DNA of 64,000 bases from Didymella arachidicola. Its lineage: Eukaryota; Ascomycota; Dothideomycetes; Pleosporales; Didymellaceae. This document shows, in pieces, positions 11,254 to 22,674 of the stretch (positions within the stretch are counted from its first letter, which is position 1; each line of letters starts with the position of its first letter). The translations under genes were made by a program, and so were the position numbers. The notes under the pieces are model-generated. The model searched no databases, was not told the DNA's origin, and saw only the letters and a list, made by a program, of their open reading frames with translations. The stretch spans positions 310,001-374,000 of the forward strand of contig CM049995.1 in assembly GCA_016630955.3 (NCBI GenBank), written 5' to 3'.

Positions 11254-12123
11254 ATGTTGAGACGTTGTCGCACACTGTCCAGAGTAGCTCACATACGTTG
11301 CTACGCATCGAATGCGCAATTCACCGAAGTACAATGCCTTGAAATCAGCGACGATGGTGACATCAAGGGCTTCGATGCGAACCAGCCTGCGATCTTAGAG
11401 AGAAGCTTTGACAGGCTGCCTGCTATATCGAAATGGTTCACACCTCCACTAAGTGACACATATACATGTGACATCAACAGGACATACTTGGAGCAGCATG
11501 GCTCGTCCACCGTTCCCCTAGAACTCACCCGCTCCACGCCTAACGAACCACCTACCTTCGAACGCTTCGAGGCTCCTCTCTCGCTGCTCCTCACGCATAT
11601 GACTGGCCCCGTAACACAAGATCTACGCATATACCTCGCGCAACACTCTCTCGCCGACTTACCAGCCGCTCTGCAAGACGATCTGCCCACGCCGATGCTA
11701 CTCACTAAGCTTGGTCGCGGCGACATCTACGCTTCGAGTTTGTGGATGGGCCGACCACCGACACAGACACCGCTACATCGCGACCCAAATCCAAATTTGT
11801 TTGTGCAACTTGCAGGGCAGAAGGTCGTCAGATTACTGAGGCCGGATATTGGTCGCGGAGTGTACGAAAGGGCAAAGCTAAGAGCAGGTGGAGGTGGCAG
11901 AGCGAACATGAGGGGTGAGGAAATGATGGTTGGAGATGAGATGCGAGCTCTCGAGGAAGCTGTGTGGGATGCGCAGGATGAACACGCGGATGGTGTGGAG
12001 GCTCACTTGTCATCTGGAGACGGGCTGTACATCCCTTTGGGCTGGTGGCACGCTGTGAGAAGCACTGGTACGGGTTCAAATGCTTCTGTAGGTCACCATC
12101 TGGACTGGGGAGTACTGGGCTAA
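11254..12123 (+). CDS. JmjC/cupin-8 domain 2-oxoglutarate-Fe(II) oxygenase, probably mitochondrial
   Basis: Single exon of 289 aa from the ATG at 11254; the frame is open further upstream but would overlap the divergent promoter. The N-terminus MLRRCRTLSRVAHIRCYAS is Arg/Ser-rich without acidic residues, like a mitochondrial presequence. The JmjC iron-binding facial triad is visible as H175-x-D177 in TPLHRDPNPN and H266 in PLGWWHAVR. ASSLWMGRPP before the first His is the usual preceding strand. Proteins of this class hydroxylate proteins or RNA; the substrate here is unknown. An insertion rich in Gly and Glu (about residues 210-245) lies between the two metal-binding parts. Confidence in the fold is high; the targeting is inference. 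Confidence 0.83.
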   Translation: MLRRCRTLSRVAHIRCYASNAQFTEVQCLEISDDGDIKGFDANQPAILERSFDRLPAISKWFTPPLSDTYTCDINRTYLEQHGSSTVPLELTRSTPNEPPTFERFEAPLSLLLTHMTGPVTQDLRIYLAQHSLADLPAALQDDLPTPMLLTKLGRGDIYASSLWMGRPPTQTPLHRDPNPNLFVQLAGQKVVRLLRPDIGRGVYERAKLRAGGGGRANMRGEEMMVGDEMRALEEAVWDAQDEHADGVEAHLSSGDGLYIPLGWWHAVRSTGTGSNASVGHHLDWGVLG

Positions 12124-14808
12124 CGAGGTACAGGTCAACTGGTGGTTTCGGTGAAGGTTCATGGGCGACACATGAGATCACAGTGTCCATTACGTCGTAA
12201 CGTCGACACCAAGATCAATGTGCTCTGGCTTGCGACGCAGTCTCCGCACGAGCTTCTCTTTCGTTGCTGACGGCTGTTGATGTCAAGGTCAACGCCTCCG
12301 GTATTGGCATGGTCGAACGACCTGCCCCCCAGGCAGAATCCGCCTAATCATCGGAGTCCAATGATCAACGCAACATGATTGGCAGGTCTACAATACCTAT
12401 CTTGATTGCAGACTTCGGCCGAAACCTTGCTGCTCGCCCCGGTTTCCTCATCCATCCTGCAAGCCACGAGACAAAAGAGACGAATCATGCTAACTCGCGT
12501 ACATTCAAGCCTCGTCGGTTCATCAACATCAACGACGTTTGCAAGGGCCGGGATAAGGACAGGGCTGTGAAAACTCGAGACGGCACGCGCACTCACGCTC
12601 TCACGTGGCAGGTTTTTGACGTGTCACGATAGCAAACCCAAAGCCACCAGTAGCAGTCGCGGCGACCTGCTCCACAGCGAATCAGCACAATCATAGGAAG
12701 CACTTGTCAATTTTCCAATAGAGAAAGTCATCGTCTTTATCCAGCAAAGCGCTCTCATATGTACATATTTCTCTGCGCCCGGTTTCTTAGTACGGGTTGC
12801 GGCACGGCACCCAATGCCGAACTTTCTGCTCTTGCAACGTAGTCGACCCTTACAAAATTGGCATAATCAGGCCAGTCAACGCCATAAATCAGTGTTGAAC
12901 ACCTCAATTACCGGCCCTTCGGTACACCTACATCCGCTCTCATGCTACGCTGCGGTGCGCTCTATGTATGCGCTGCGGATGTTTGGCATGCTCGATTGTG
13001 TGATTCGTTGCGGCGCGCTGGAATTCCCCCAGCCCAGACCTTATGGAGCCAGCACTCACCGTTCATGCACGATATGTTCGACATCAGGACGAAATGCAAC
13101 GGGAAATGTTGACCGAGCCGTTATTCATACGGCTCGCATGCTCGACCTGACTTGGCTGCACTGCGAAGCACGCGCGGCACCCAGCATTTCAGCGTGCTGG
13201 ATTCCTGATTGGCCCGGCTCCAGCCGAGCCCACCCAGTCAGCACGCCAGGCGCAGTATCCCATCTCCAAACTCTAAATAATGCGAGATCTGAGGTAGGAC
13301 GCACCGATGCGAGGGAGCCACGATATCCTTGCCTTGCTTACTTGCACCGTAAGCGCAGCGCAGCGTGTGGGATTCCGCCAGTCGCAGGTGCTGGGCGGCG
13401 GACTAGACAAGAGCTAAACTCGAGCAATACAAGCTGTACATTTTTCGATATGCGAATTGCTGAGCAGGCTCAAAGCAATACCTTTAGTCTGAGGCTAAAA
13501 GTCAGTCCCGTGGGCGGTGATGTAAGGATCACGTTTGTATTTTGTCGTTAAGGCCGGGGAGCACGAGGAAGGGACGCAAGGGCCGGGCCTGACGGGGTCC
13601 TGACGAAGGGAGCGCAGGTTTGCCCGCTGCTGTCAAGGCCCTGCTTGCCCTGCAGTGCTTGGTCGTAGATGGTACCGGGACCGTAGAGGCGGGTTGCGAG
13701 CCGTGGTACAGCTTAGGGAGCGCTGGAGTACGACGGTAGTCATAGTACTACGACCCGAGGCCGTAGGAGAGGCCGTGTAGTACAATGTGATGACGCGCAG
13801 ACGCCCATGATGGAGGCTGTCAGCCGGCAAAGCGGCGGTTGAGTTGTCTTGTCTGTGACTGCCACGCAGAGATTGCTCGAGCGGAATAGTTGGTATTAAT
13901 ATTACGGGAAAGGTCAGGAAACCATCCTACGCTCTCCCAGTCTACTTCACCATAACCATGCATCATCCACATCCATCTTCATCGCGCATCCACTCGTATT
14001 TCCTATATGTCTCCTAACCAAGCCAATCGCATTTGCAAACACGAACGCCACAGCATGAAGCCTACGAGATAATTGAAAATGGGGAATCTTGTGCAAAACC
14101 GGGTATTCCAACTGCACCGCCAATGGAACGGATGGGGGCTAACTATGTGTTGAAGCGACAAAATCAATCTGTAGTAGAAGCAAAGTGAAGAATGGGCATA
14201 AAGAAGCGCCAACGATGCAGAACCTCAAGCCTGTCGATATGCCCTCGCAATTCCATGCAATGTGAACAAACGTAAACATGCACTGAGACACCGAAAATGG
14301 TTCGCTCGAGGCGAAAAGAATGATGATGGGACAGAAGACGCTGACCGCAATGCGTTATGTGTACTGATGATATTGCAATTGATATCCGTTATGGCATTGG
14401 ATCGTACTTCGTCGATTTGAGGCATTGAGGCGGCGATTCTGTAAGGTCGAGAGTAGATGTCGTCGTCGTCGAGAGTGTGCGATGCATGTAGAGTGGAGCA
14501 AGACCAGCTAGGGATACTAGTATTGTTGATGATAACATAGTCGACACGTAGCGGACATGCCAGTGGTGATTGTGTGGTATACGATCCACGGCCCAATAGA
14601 TTTCGCCCATCGTGCATGCGTGTTATGTGATGCCGAAAGCGGCGGCGTGATCTTCTCATGAAGTTGCTTTCACTTGTACGTGGGGTGGCGGGCCGACCGT
14701 TCGCTGTACCGCTTGTCATGGGCGTTTCGAGACGGCTACCGAACACTGCGTCCTTCATACAGCACATATCTGTTGTGAAGCAGATGTTGGAGGTGGTTGA
14801 TTAGATAC
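12124..14808. other. 2.7 kb without a supportable gene
   Basis: No conserved protein or RNA gene is recognisable. The longest open frame is a 245-codon plus-strand ORF at 12814-13551 with no recognisable motif. A 180-codon minus-strand ORF at 14225-14767 lies just beyond the RSC7 stop and may be 3' untranslated sequence. I treat both as unproven. Confidence 0.4.
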
Positions 14809-16981
14809 CTAGTATGACTGCCATCCTTGCTGGGGTTGGGGCTGGCTCATGCCGTACATGCCGGGCTGTTGGCCGGCGCCACTTTGATGCTGCATGAACT
14901 GGTGAGGACTTGGGCTAGGCTGGTAAGGGTTCTGGTCCATGTTGGGGAATCCAGCACTTCCCATAGCGTTCATAGTCTGGTATTGCTGGATTGGTGTGCC
15001 GTGCATTGACCCGCTGCTCTGGGCGTGATGCATCTGCGGAGAGGCGTGCATAGGAGACTGCTGCGGGTGGGGCGATTGCTGCGGTGGCCTTTGGGCGTAC
15101 TGCTGCATGTTGTGCTGTTGCGAAAGTGGCGATGGCTGCGGTGGGCCCCCCTGCCACATGTTGGAAGGGGCATAGCCTTGACCAGGGTGCTGCACTCCAG
15201 GAAGCATACCACCTTGGCCCATGCCCGGCGACATGCCCTGTGGAAGACCCAGACTTGGAGGACGGCGGTGCATTTGATTCGGTACAGGCGTATGTTGCTG
15301 GGCCATGGCCGAAGGCACCATGCTGTTCTGTGGCAAAGATGGCTGACGGTAGGACTGAACACCCATACCTTGCTGAGGCCTCTGTGGCGTCTGTGCTGCC
15401 ATGCCATATTGGTTGCCGGGCATGCTGACGCTAGTAGATGGCATGCGTGGAGACTGCATCGCCTGCGAGACTTGCGGTACCTGGCCGCCATCTGCAGTCG
15501 TTGGACGTTCTGGCTGCGCCGGAGGTTCGTGCGGTCTGTTCCATAAATCATCCAAGTACTGCTTGCGGCTCTTGCGCTGCTGCTCGAACTGCTTATTGAT
15601 CTCGACCGTCTGAGCAGCTGCGTTCAGGATCTCGCCAGAGGGGGAGGGCCTTGAAGTGTCTTGGTACGGTGCCCCGGCGAGCTCATGACGTGGTCGTTGC
15701 ACGCTGCTGTAATCTCGAGGCTGCAGGTCGGTCATTGTACGTTGGTTGTATGGCTCCAAACCACCAATCGGCATGCTGTGTGGCGCTGGCGTCAAACCAC
15801 CAAAGGGTTGCATAGGGTTCGCTGCGGCACCAAGGTAATCCGCGTTGGCTCCTGCAAAAGCTCCTGGGTGGGCAAAGGCCATGGCGCTGGCGTGATTTGC
15901 TTCGGCAGCCGCAGCCTCTCTTGCTTTTGCCGCACCTGGGCGCTTTTCCCCTGCCGCGTCTTCTTCTGTGAACCCTTGCTTCCTTGCTTTGCTTTCCCAG
16001 TAGTCGTCCCGTACTCTTCTTCCGTTGACAATCAATCTGCTTCCGAACTGCCTGAACATGGACCTGGCCGTCACGATGGCAATCTGTCGAGAGCGGTACG
16101 AGTACGGCAGGATCTCCTGGTGGATGAGGTCGTCCTTCTCTGCCTGGGTTGCAATGATCTTGTACAGCGACCTGTTCTTGTTGAAGAGTAGGTACGAGTC
16201 GCGGTAGCCGAGGACGCGTGCGCACTCGGTCGCGAGCATGAACAGCTTGTCGCCGCGGTTGGGGACGAAGAAGGTGCGGCAGCGGTACTCGCGGTTCTCG
16301 AGGGGATGGCCGGTCTGCGTGACTTTGCGCTCTCCGGCTTCGTCGATTTCGCGGGGAATGTACTCGTCGCCCTCAGGGTTCAGCTGGTCGGTGGTGTGAT
16401 CGCGCACGGTGGGCAGCGCTTTGATGACTGCAGGCTTGGTGGGCGTTGATTTGGCCGAGGGCGATGCCTGCGAGGGCGAAGTCTGCGGGAGCGGTGAGGT
16501 CTGCAGTTGCGGCGTCTGCACCGGTGGGGCGATGCCGGCATTGGCTGGAGGGAGCGCCCCGCGGTTCGGGCTGCCAGCAAAGGCGACCTTGGCGGACTTG
16601 GGCGGACGGCCGCGCTTTCGTGGTTTCCCATCGCCGTCTGCGTCGGCCGCGTCGGCGTGCGGTGCGTCGCCATAGCTGTTCTCTGGCGAGCGACTGCGCT
16701 TCAGGCCGCGCGACTGTTGCGGTGCGACGGCCTGTGGGCCTGCGAGGACTCCTAGAGGACGTATCAGCGACGGCATCAGTGGCAGGGCGGCGGCGCGCAG
16801 CGGATGTAACGCGCGCCAGTGACGGTGACGGGGATTGGGACGGTGACGGTGACAGCGATGGCGAGGGCAGCAGAAGCAGAAACAGAAATAGTCGCGTCGG
16901 CATACCTGCGGAGTTGAGGGCAGACGGGTCAATGGTCCCCTGGAGGTCCATGATGCCGTTCCCAATGCTACCATTCGACAT
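14809..16981 (-). CDS. RSC7/SWP82-family chromatin-remodelling complex subunit
   Basis: Two exons, 16906-16981 and 14809-16751, with a 154-nt intron 16752-16905, giving 672 aa. The short first exon starts MSNGSIGNGIMDLQG, and splicing links it to GVLAGPQ. The family protein is a subunit of RSC or SWI/SNF remodellers in the nucleus. An AT-hook-like KRGRPPK lies near residue 70. The RSC7/Swp82 domain covers about residues 170-290, with the motifs YRCRTFFVPNRGDKLFML, CARVLGYRDSYLLFNKNRSL and ILPYSYRSRQIAIVTARSMF. The remaining 370 residues are a Gln/Pro/Met-rich low-complexity tail, longer than in yeast. A very long gene-free region lies upstream. Confidence in the family is high; which complex it joins cannot be told from sequence. 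Confidence 0.9.
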
Positions 16982-17742
16982 GGTATGGGCGGGATGCACT
17001 GAGTACATTCCAAGACGGCGCAAGAGCAACCGAGCGCGCGGGCGGTGCGGAGGGAGCGCTCACGACGATGCTCTCAATTGGCGCACGGACTGGGGTGTGC
17101 TGGGGCGTGCTGGGGCGCGCAGGGCTGGCGCTGTGACGGCTCGCGACAGGCGGTGCGGCGGGACGATGGGCATAGGCGGGTGTCGTGGTGTTTAGTTTGG
17201 GTTGGTGTCGAAGTGGATGCGCCTGCACGTTCCCGAGGAAAGAGCGAGGCGGCCAAGACAGAAGGAACACCCGGGCAGGATGCTGGGAGGATGGGAATAG
17301 CCAGCGGCCAGGACGCCAGCGGGACAACAACAGAACTGCAGTTCGTGCGCGCAGGCCAGGCGTGCTGGGGAGAGCGGCGGCAGGAGCCAGTCGGTGGGCA
17401 GCAGGGCTTTGGCAGTCCACACAGCAGGCGTGTCAGTGCAAGAAGGGCTGCGAATGCAAGGTGCTGGGTGTGTGCGGCGGCAGCTAGGCAGCTAAAGGCA
17501 GACCTCTGGGCGGGTGCGACGATTGATATGACGAATCGCGGGTGGATCGCCGCCCGTAGACGAAGCAGGTCTTGTCCGTAAGGGTGCAGGCAGCACTGAC
17601 GAGTAATGCGCAGAGGCCCGCGAGAGTGAGACGAATAGAGTGCCCGGGCTTGCCTTTGCTATAAAGCACACTGCGCGCTGCCGTTCGGCGCGCCGATTCA
17701 TGCAGCCACGTGAGCGCAGGCAATGCACGACGGGCGCCCAGG

Positions 17743-17808
17743 ATGGGGATGGGCGATGGCGATGGCGATAGGTATGGGTATGGATATGGGTATGGGTATG
17801 GGTATGCT
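17743..17808 (+). repeat. short tandem repeat, GGCGAT then GGGTAT hexamers
   Basis: An imperfect hexanucleotide array. About three GGCGAT/GGGGAT-like units grade into about seven GGGTAT/GGATAT units. It lies about 760 bp upstream of the RSC7-type start codon. The unit differs from the fungal telomere repeat TTAGGG. Confidence 0.85.
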
Positions 17809-17830
17809 GCTTGCCGCTTTGCGCTCGAGC

Positions 17831-17858
17831 TGGGATCAACTGGGATCAACTGGGATGC
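17831..17858 (+). repeat. tandem decamer TGGGATCAAC
   Basis: Two exact copies of TGGGATCAAC followed by a partial third, just downstream of the hexamer array. Confidence 0.8.
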
Positions 17859-20800
17859 GGCCAGAGGCCACTGTTCTGACAGCTTGTCTAATCCACGACG
17901 ACAGCACCCACCGAGAGCAGGCAAGCAGCCCCAGCGCGGCCCGGCTGGAGTGTACGCGGCTATTGGCTCCGGGAGGCTCGAGCGAAGCGTGAATGGAGCT
18001 GTGCGCCGGGCGCTGTCAACCACCAGAGCAGTCAGTGCGAGTGCTGGGCGCTCATTCACGCAGACCAAGCTCAAGCACACTGGAGAACCCACAGTCCGCT
18101 GCGCGATGACACCGAGGGCTGTTCTGCGGCGGGACCCAGCAGGCTTCAGACGTGATGCAGCGGCTTGAGCGCGTCGCCGAAAAGCCACAATCTCCACTTC
18201 TCACTCAAACCCTCTTCCATGCGCTTGCATGGCCGAATGTCTCTCACGGGCGGCGCATCACTCGCAGCGCCTGCAGCATCGACATCAACACTAAGCCGCC
18301 GTCCGCGATTGCAACCGCTAGCTTAGATCTGTTCTTTGGCCCACTCTGCCAAGCAGGGCATGGGCCGACACGAACCAGAGACCCCTCTTCGTCTCCTTCC
18401 CTCAGCACCTCGAGAGCCGCCATGCCCGTCTGAGCTGGCTATCGCGGCCTTCAGCACGGAAAGGGCGAGCAGGTGCAGCCTCTGCGAGCAGTTCGTCGAT
18501 CCTCCACCAGTCACAAGTGCTCGCGCTGCTGATTGAGCAAGGCGGGCATGTCAGCAGGCCTGCCTATCAAATCATTGATTGCTAGCTTCCAAGTCCTGCA
18601 GCTGCCCAAGACAGACAGGACTGGGACGTGCATAAGCGGCCGTCGTCATGCATTCATGAATTCTCAGTCTATCAATCCGTCCCGTATCGTCTGATGACTC
18701 CTAACGCGCCCGCAACAGACGTCCTGCCCGCTTATGCTTGCCGCAGCAGCCGGAAGAGGCAGTATCATTTATTACATGCGGTCTCGATAGAGCGTCTCAG
18801 CCTCGACTAAATGGTGTATAGTGCGATGATGCTCCTTACTCGCATCGACCGCGGTCCGTCTGAGCAGCTGCGCTGATCGGCGAGCACACAATTCACTTCT
18901 CGCTAGGACATCTGCTAGCCGTCTCGAAGCCCGTGGCGGCGCTCATCCTCGAGCACGTTACCGAAGCTCTGTCAGCTTGTGGCAGATGCCATTCCGTCGC
19001 TCCGGACTCACGTCCCTGCTGTCTGGCTAAGGTGACCAGTGAAGACGCCAGTTCGTAGTACCGTCGTGCGATCAAGTCTGAATGGACAGAAGGTTTGGTC
19101 AGAGTTGACGATCCGTTCCACAAGTACGCCCCGCTCTCCGTCGACAAGGGCGTACGTCGATACCCTTGACTTGCCCGTGCTGCCATCGATCTCCCCGTCA
19201 TACCTTGCCCGTGGCTCGCATCCCTTCCGTAGCTCGCGCCACTGAACCCTAGCGGCGCTTCAAACGCCATGGCCGTCTTGCACGCCGGCTGTCGCCATTT
19301 GACATTTGTATGTGCGTCTATAGACGACGCGACTGTGAGAAAAAAAACAAATAGACAATTTCTCCGGGACCGTTGTTAAGATGCGGAGGCGGGTTGCTGT
19401 TTTTGATCGAATGGATACACACAATCTTCTCGGGCGTACCGGCGACCATGTTCAGACGTGATGGATGACATTAAGCGCAAAGTTTGCCAGCCCCAGGCAC
19501 CTATGGCGCGTCCTTTCTTTTGACGCGTCCGCTCGAGGCTGTGCGACCGTGTTTGAAAGATTTCAGGGTAAAGGCCTGCCAGCTGCGTTTTCGGCGCCTT
19601 CGGTGACCGTTTAGAAACCAACCGAGAATAGCAATATGCGTTTGCCTGTGCGCGTCTGCGAGACATGGTCAAAAGGAAATCCTACTTCGGCCCGACTATT
19701 TACAAAGAAGCAAGTCTCCCAAGCAGCGGAAAATTGCTCTGCGAAAAGCGATGATGGAACAATGACCATTGTGTCGGGCGCGTTTGATAGGACCAGACCA
19801 CGATCCCCACTTACCTTTCCTCGGTGAACCTACCTGGGAGACTGAAGTCAGTCCCCACAGGTTGCTGCCTTGCAAAAGCGCCTCGTGCTCTAGCAAGGGC
19901 TAGAGTGAAATACCGGCGGAATCGTACATAGTTCCAAGGATCCGTTCAAAGAGAACCCGAACGATAACACGCTCGTCGTTTACTCCAGACCACCTGCTTT
20001 TGCATCTAATACGCGTGGCGACAACAGGCAGGCGTATGCAGTAGAAGCAGGCCGTTGAGATAGCTGGTTGTAAGCTGGAAACCAGATTCTCGTCCATTGC
20101 TTGGCGCGCTACGAGCCTGCCGGGATGCTAACTTGATCATATGATGCTGCTCCACTTTACCCTTGAGCTTGCAACTCTGGAAAGGTTAGAGACATAACTT
20201 AATTACCCCACTCAACTCTTCGGGAGGGGATCGTGGCGAGAAGCGAGCCTGCGTGGAGAGAAGACTCTGCGATGATTTGACAAAGCGTATCGTTTCAAGA
20301 TCCCGAGAGAGAGGCTCTGTGTCTGATGTCTCAGTTCATAAGTGGATCATCCACAGATAGTGTTATTGTTCGTTTTCGGGACGTGGTCGTAATCCGTTTG
20401 GCTGTACGAGCTCAGTGGCGATGGCCTAGGGTTGTACAACTCTAGCGGTGAAGTGTTCTGCATAGTCGCCTATCTCCACAAAGAATTCGTGGCGTTGAAG
20501 TTGACTTCAATACCGCGCAATGGAGTCTACCCGCACGGGAACAAACAGGCGTATGCTTGTAATTTATTTCAAGGTTCCGTCGATTGTGCGAGAGTCACAC
20601 CATTCAGGCGTTGTGGTGAGCCCACGGCCAATGTGAGGCGCTGACAAACTACGTATACCTCGACAGAAAGCGTAGAGGTATCCAACAACACACCGGACAT
20701 AGCTCTTTCGTAGAGGCCGAACTGCAAAGTGGCGGCCTGACAGCCCTAGTGTAATGGATGTTGCCGCCTCATCGATCATCATCTTGGAAGCAGGCTACTC

Positions 20801-21557
20801 GCAACGGACCGGTTACGATGGGCCTCACTATAGCCTGGAGAGGGTGTGTTGATTCGAGCTGGTCTGATGCCTAGTCGCAAGGCTTTAACAAGGCTATCGC
20901 GCGATGCAATAGACAAGAGCGAATCAGCGCTAAAAGTCTGTCGATGGCCAGTCAAAGAGCAATCATGTGGAGTATAGCTGGACTGCATCAGGATTTGTCC
21001 AGGCTCCGGGCGGAGTTTGACCCTGTGCAACAGCATCAGATGACCATGGGCACTTCAGGTGGTCCGTAAACAGACAGGAAATCGCATCTAGGCGCTTAGC
21101 AGATTTCGAGTGAAGTCTGCTGTTTGAATGCCACAAGCTTTGAGGCCAAAGATAGCCCATTTTTGGTTAGTGCAAGTTATGAGACCTGTCTGAGCAATTA
21201 ACCCACGATGAACGAAGCTCAGCTGGACACACATGAGGCAGTAAACCCATGCACCCCGCTTCTTCCGTGTCAGGCGCATAAGGAAGTGCGTCTCAGCTTT
21301 TGCCGGCGATTCTAACATTGTGTGGCGTGGATCTGTCTTGTCAGATCCCACTGCCATATTGGTACGTTGAAGTTGGGACTACCTACAGTCCAGGAAATCC
21401 CTTGATGTCCGAACGCCATACTGCCGTAAACGCCCCGTAAATGCCACATTACCCTTTCGGGGGAGCAACATTGGGCTCTCTCGTAGCATGAGCCGTCGCA
21501 ACTCGTCTGTACTCCCACAATTTACAAAAAGCCCACGCTTTGAAGTTCAAATGAGGC

Positions 21558-22316
21558 TTATTTGCGGCCAGGTGCGAGACCGGGAACAGCACTAAAACGC
21601 TCGTCGCGCTCAGTCTTGAATAGTAGTTGGCACCAAAACTCCTTGTTGTCGTCGTCAAACCAAGTCCAGAACTTGCCTTCCCTTCTGTCCACTTCACGCG
21701 CCTGCAACTTGACAGCTACGGTCTCGTAGGGCTCGCCGGCAACGATAAAGTACTGGTAGTTTGGGTCCGGTTCTTCGATCTTCTGTTCGTATGCGCTCAT
21801 AAATCGGACACGCGGGATTGTGCCTGTGGTGATATCTGGGAACTGAAATTGGAACAAAAGTCCGTTCTGACGGGTGATAGGGTCGCGAACTTTGGTTATC
21901 CGGTATCCTGGGCGGCCAATCTTGATAACGTTCTTCTTGACCTGCACGCCAGCAAGCAGTCCTTGCTGCCCTGCGTCGTCCTTCTTTCCTTCTCGCTGCT
22001 CCTTTGCAGCACGTCGTGCCAGATTTGTCTGATGCTTTCGGCCTTGTGTATGGGCTAAGTACGACCCATCGTTCTGGTGTACAGTAAGACACAGGCGACA
22101 TTCGAAGCTGCCGACGTGATTCTTGAAGAAGTATGGGTCCTTGTCGAGGTCGATAGTCTCGAGCGCGAGCTTTCGGAGGCGCTCTCGTCGGTCGGCATTC
22201 GTCGCTGAGCTTGAGGCAACACCACCGCCACCGAATTTGGAACCTGCGCGGTTCTGTCGACGTTAGCGATTTTGTTCACGCATGTGTGAGGGAAGGAGAC
22301 ATACCTGGTAATCCAT
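21558..22316 (-). CDS. PRP11: splicing factor 3A subunit 2 (SF3A2/Prp11)
   Basis: Two exons, 22305-22316 (only 12 nt, coding MDYQ) and 21558-22253, with a 51-nt intron, giving 235 aa. It is a core U2 snRNP component of the SF3a complex, which positions the branch site. The N-terminus NRAGSKFGGGGVAS is diagnostic. The matrin-type C2H2 zinc finger is at about residues 50-80 (CRLCLTVHQ then HTQGRKHQTNLARR). It is followed by GRPGYRITKVRDPITRQNGL and the conserved FWTWFDDDNKEFWCQLLFK region. It lacks the long Pro-rich C-terminal tail of animal SF3A2, as is usual for fungi. It is divergent from the TBCE-like gene. Confidence 0.95.
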
Positions 22317-22674
22317 GATCGCGCGTACTCAATCAGTCAGATATCAATCTGTGAGGCCGTGCAGTATGTAGGAAGTATACGGAACGTCGTGTTTAAATGA
22401 ATTGGCGTTGTAATGTCGTTATGCATAAGTGGTCGAGGCGTTGGCTCCAGAAATTGTGGAGGAGCCGCGCTAGTTATGTAAGCACAGACTCTCAAGGCAG
22501 GTACGACTGCCTGCTTTCATGTGCACAAACAATCGAAGCAAAGTCACATTTTTGGACCGTCGTTCTTCGAGGCAGAAATAATCCCTGGGTTCATGTGGAT
22601 GTGCTGTATTCAGAAGGATCAAGAGACTGTTATTCAACACCAAGACCGCCGGACAGGCTGCTCTGGACGCGACC
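22317..22674. promoter_or_regulatory. divergent promoter region
   Basis: A 358-bp interval between the SF3A2 and TBCE-like start codons. It should carry both promoters. No distinct motif is identified. Confidence 0.5.

Larger units (their letters stand above)
16982..21557. promoter_or_regulatory. 4.6 kb gene-free region upstream of the RSC7-type gene
   Basis: No recognisable protein-coding gene, tRNA or rRNA on either strand. All open frames are short, overlap one another, or lack motifs. The first kilobase is GC-rich and includes the hexamer array at 17743-17808. It is bounded by the start of the RSC7-type gene and the stop of the SF3A2 gene, so it is upstream of one and downstream of the other. 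It may hold long 5' leaders, regulatory DNA, non-coding transcripts or decayed repeats. Confidence 0.45.

Noticed and set aside
14225..14767. 180-codon minus-strand ORF beyond the RSC7-type stop
   Set aside because: No motif, and it sits where the 3' untranslated region of the adjacent minus-strand gene is expected.
16446..17195. 249-codon plus-strand ORF
   Set aside because: It lies antisense across the RSC7-type gene's start and intron. Low-complexity GC-rich coding sequence opens the opposite strand, and no motif is present.
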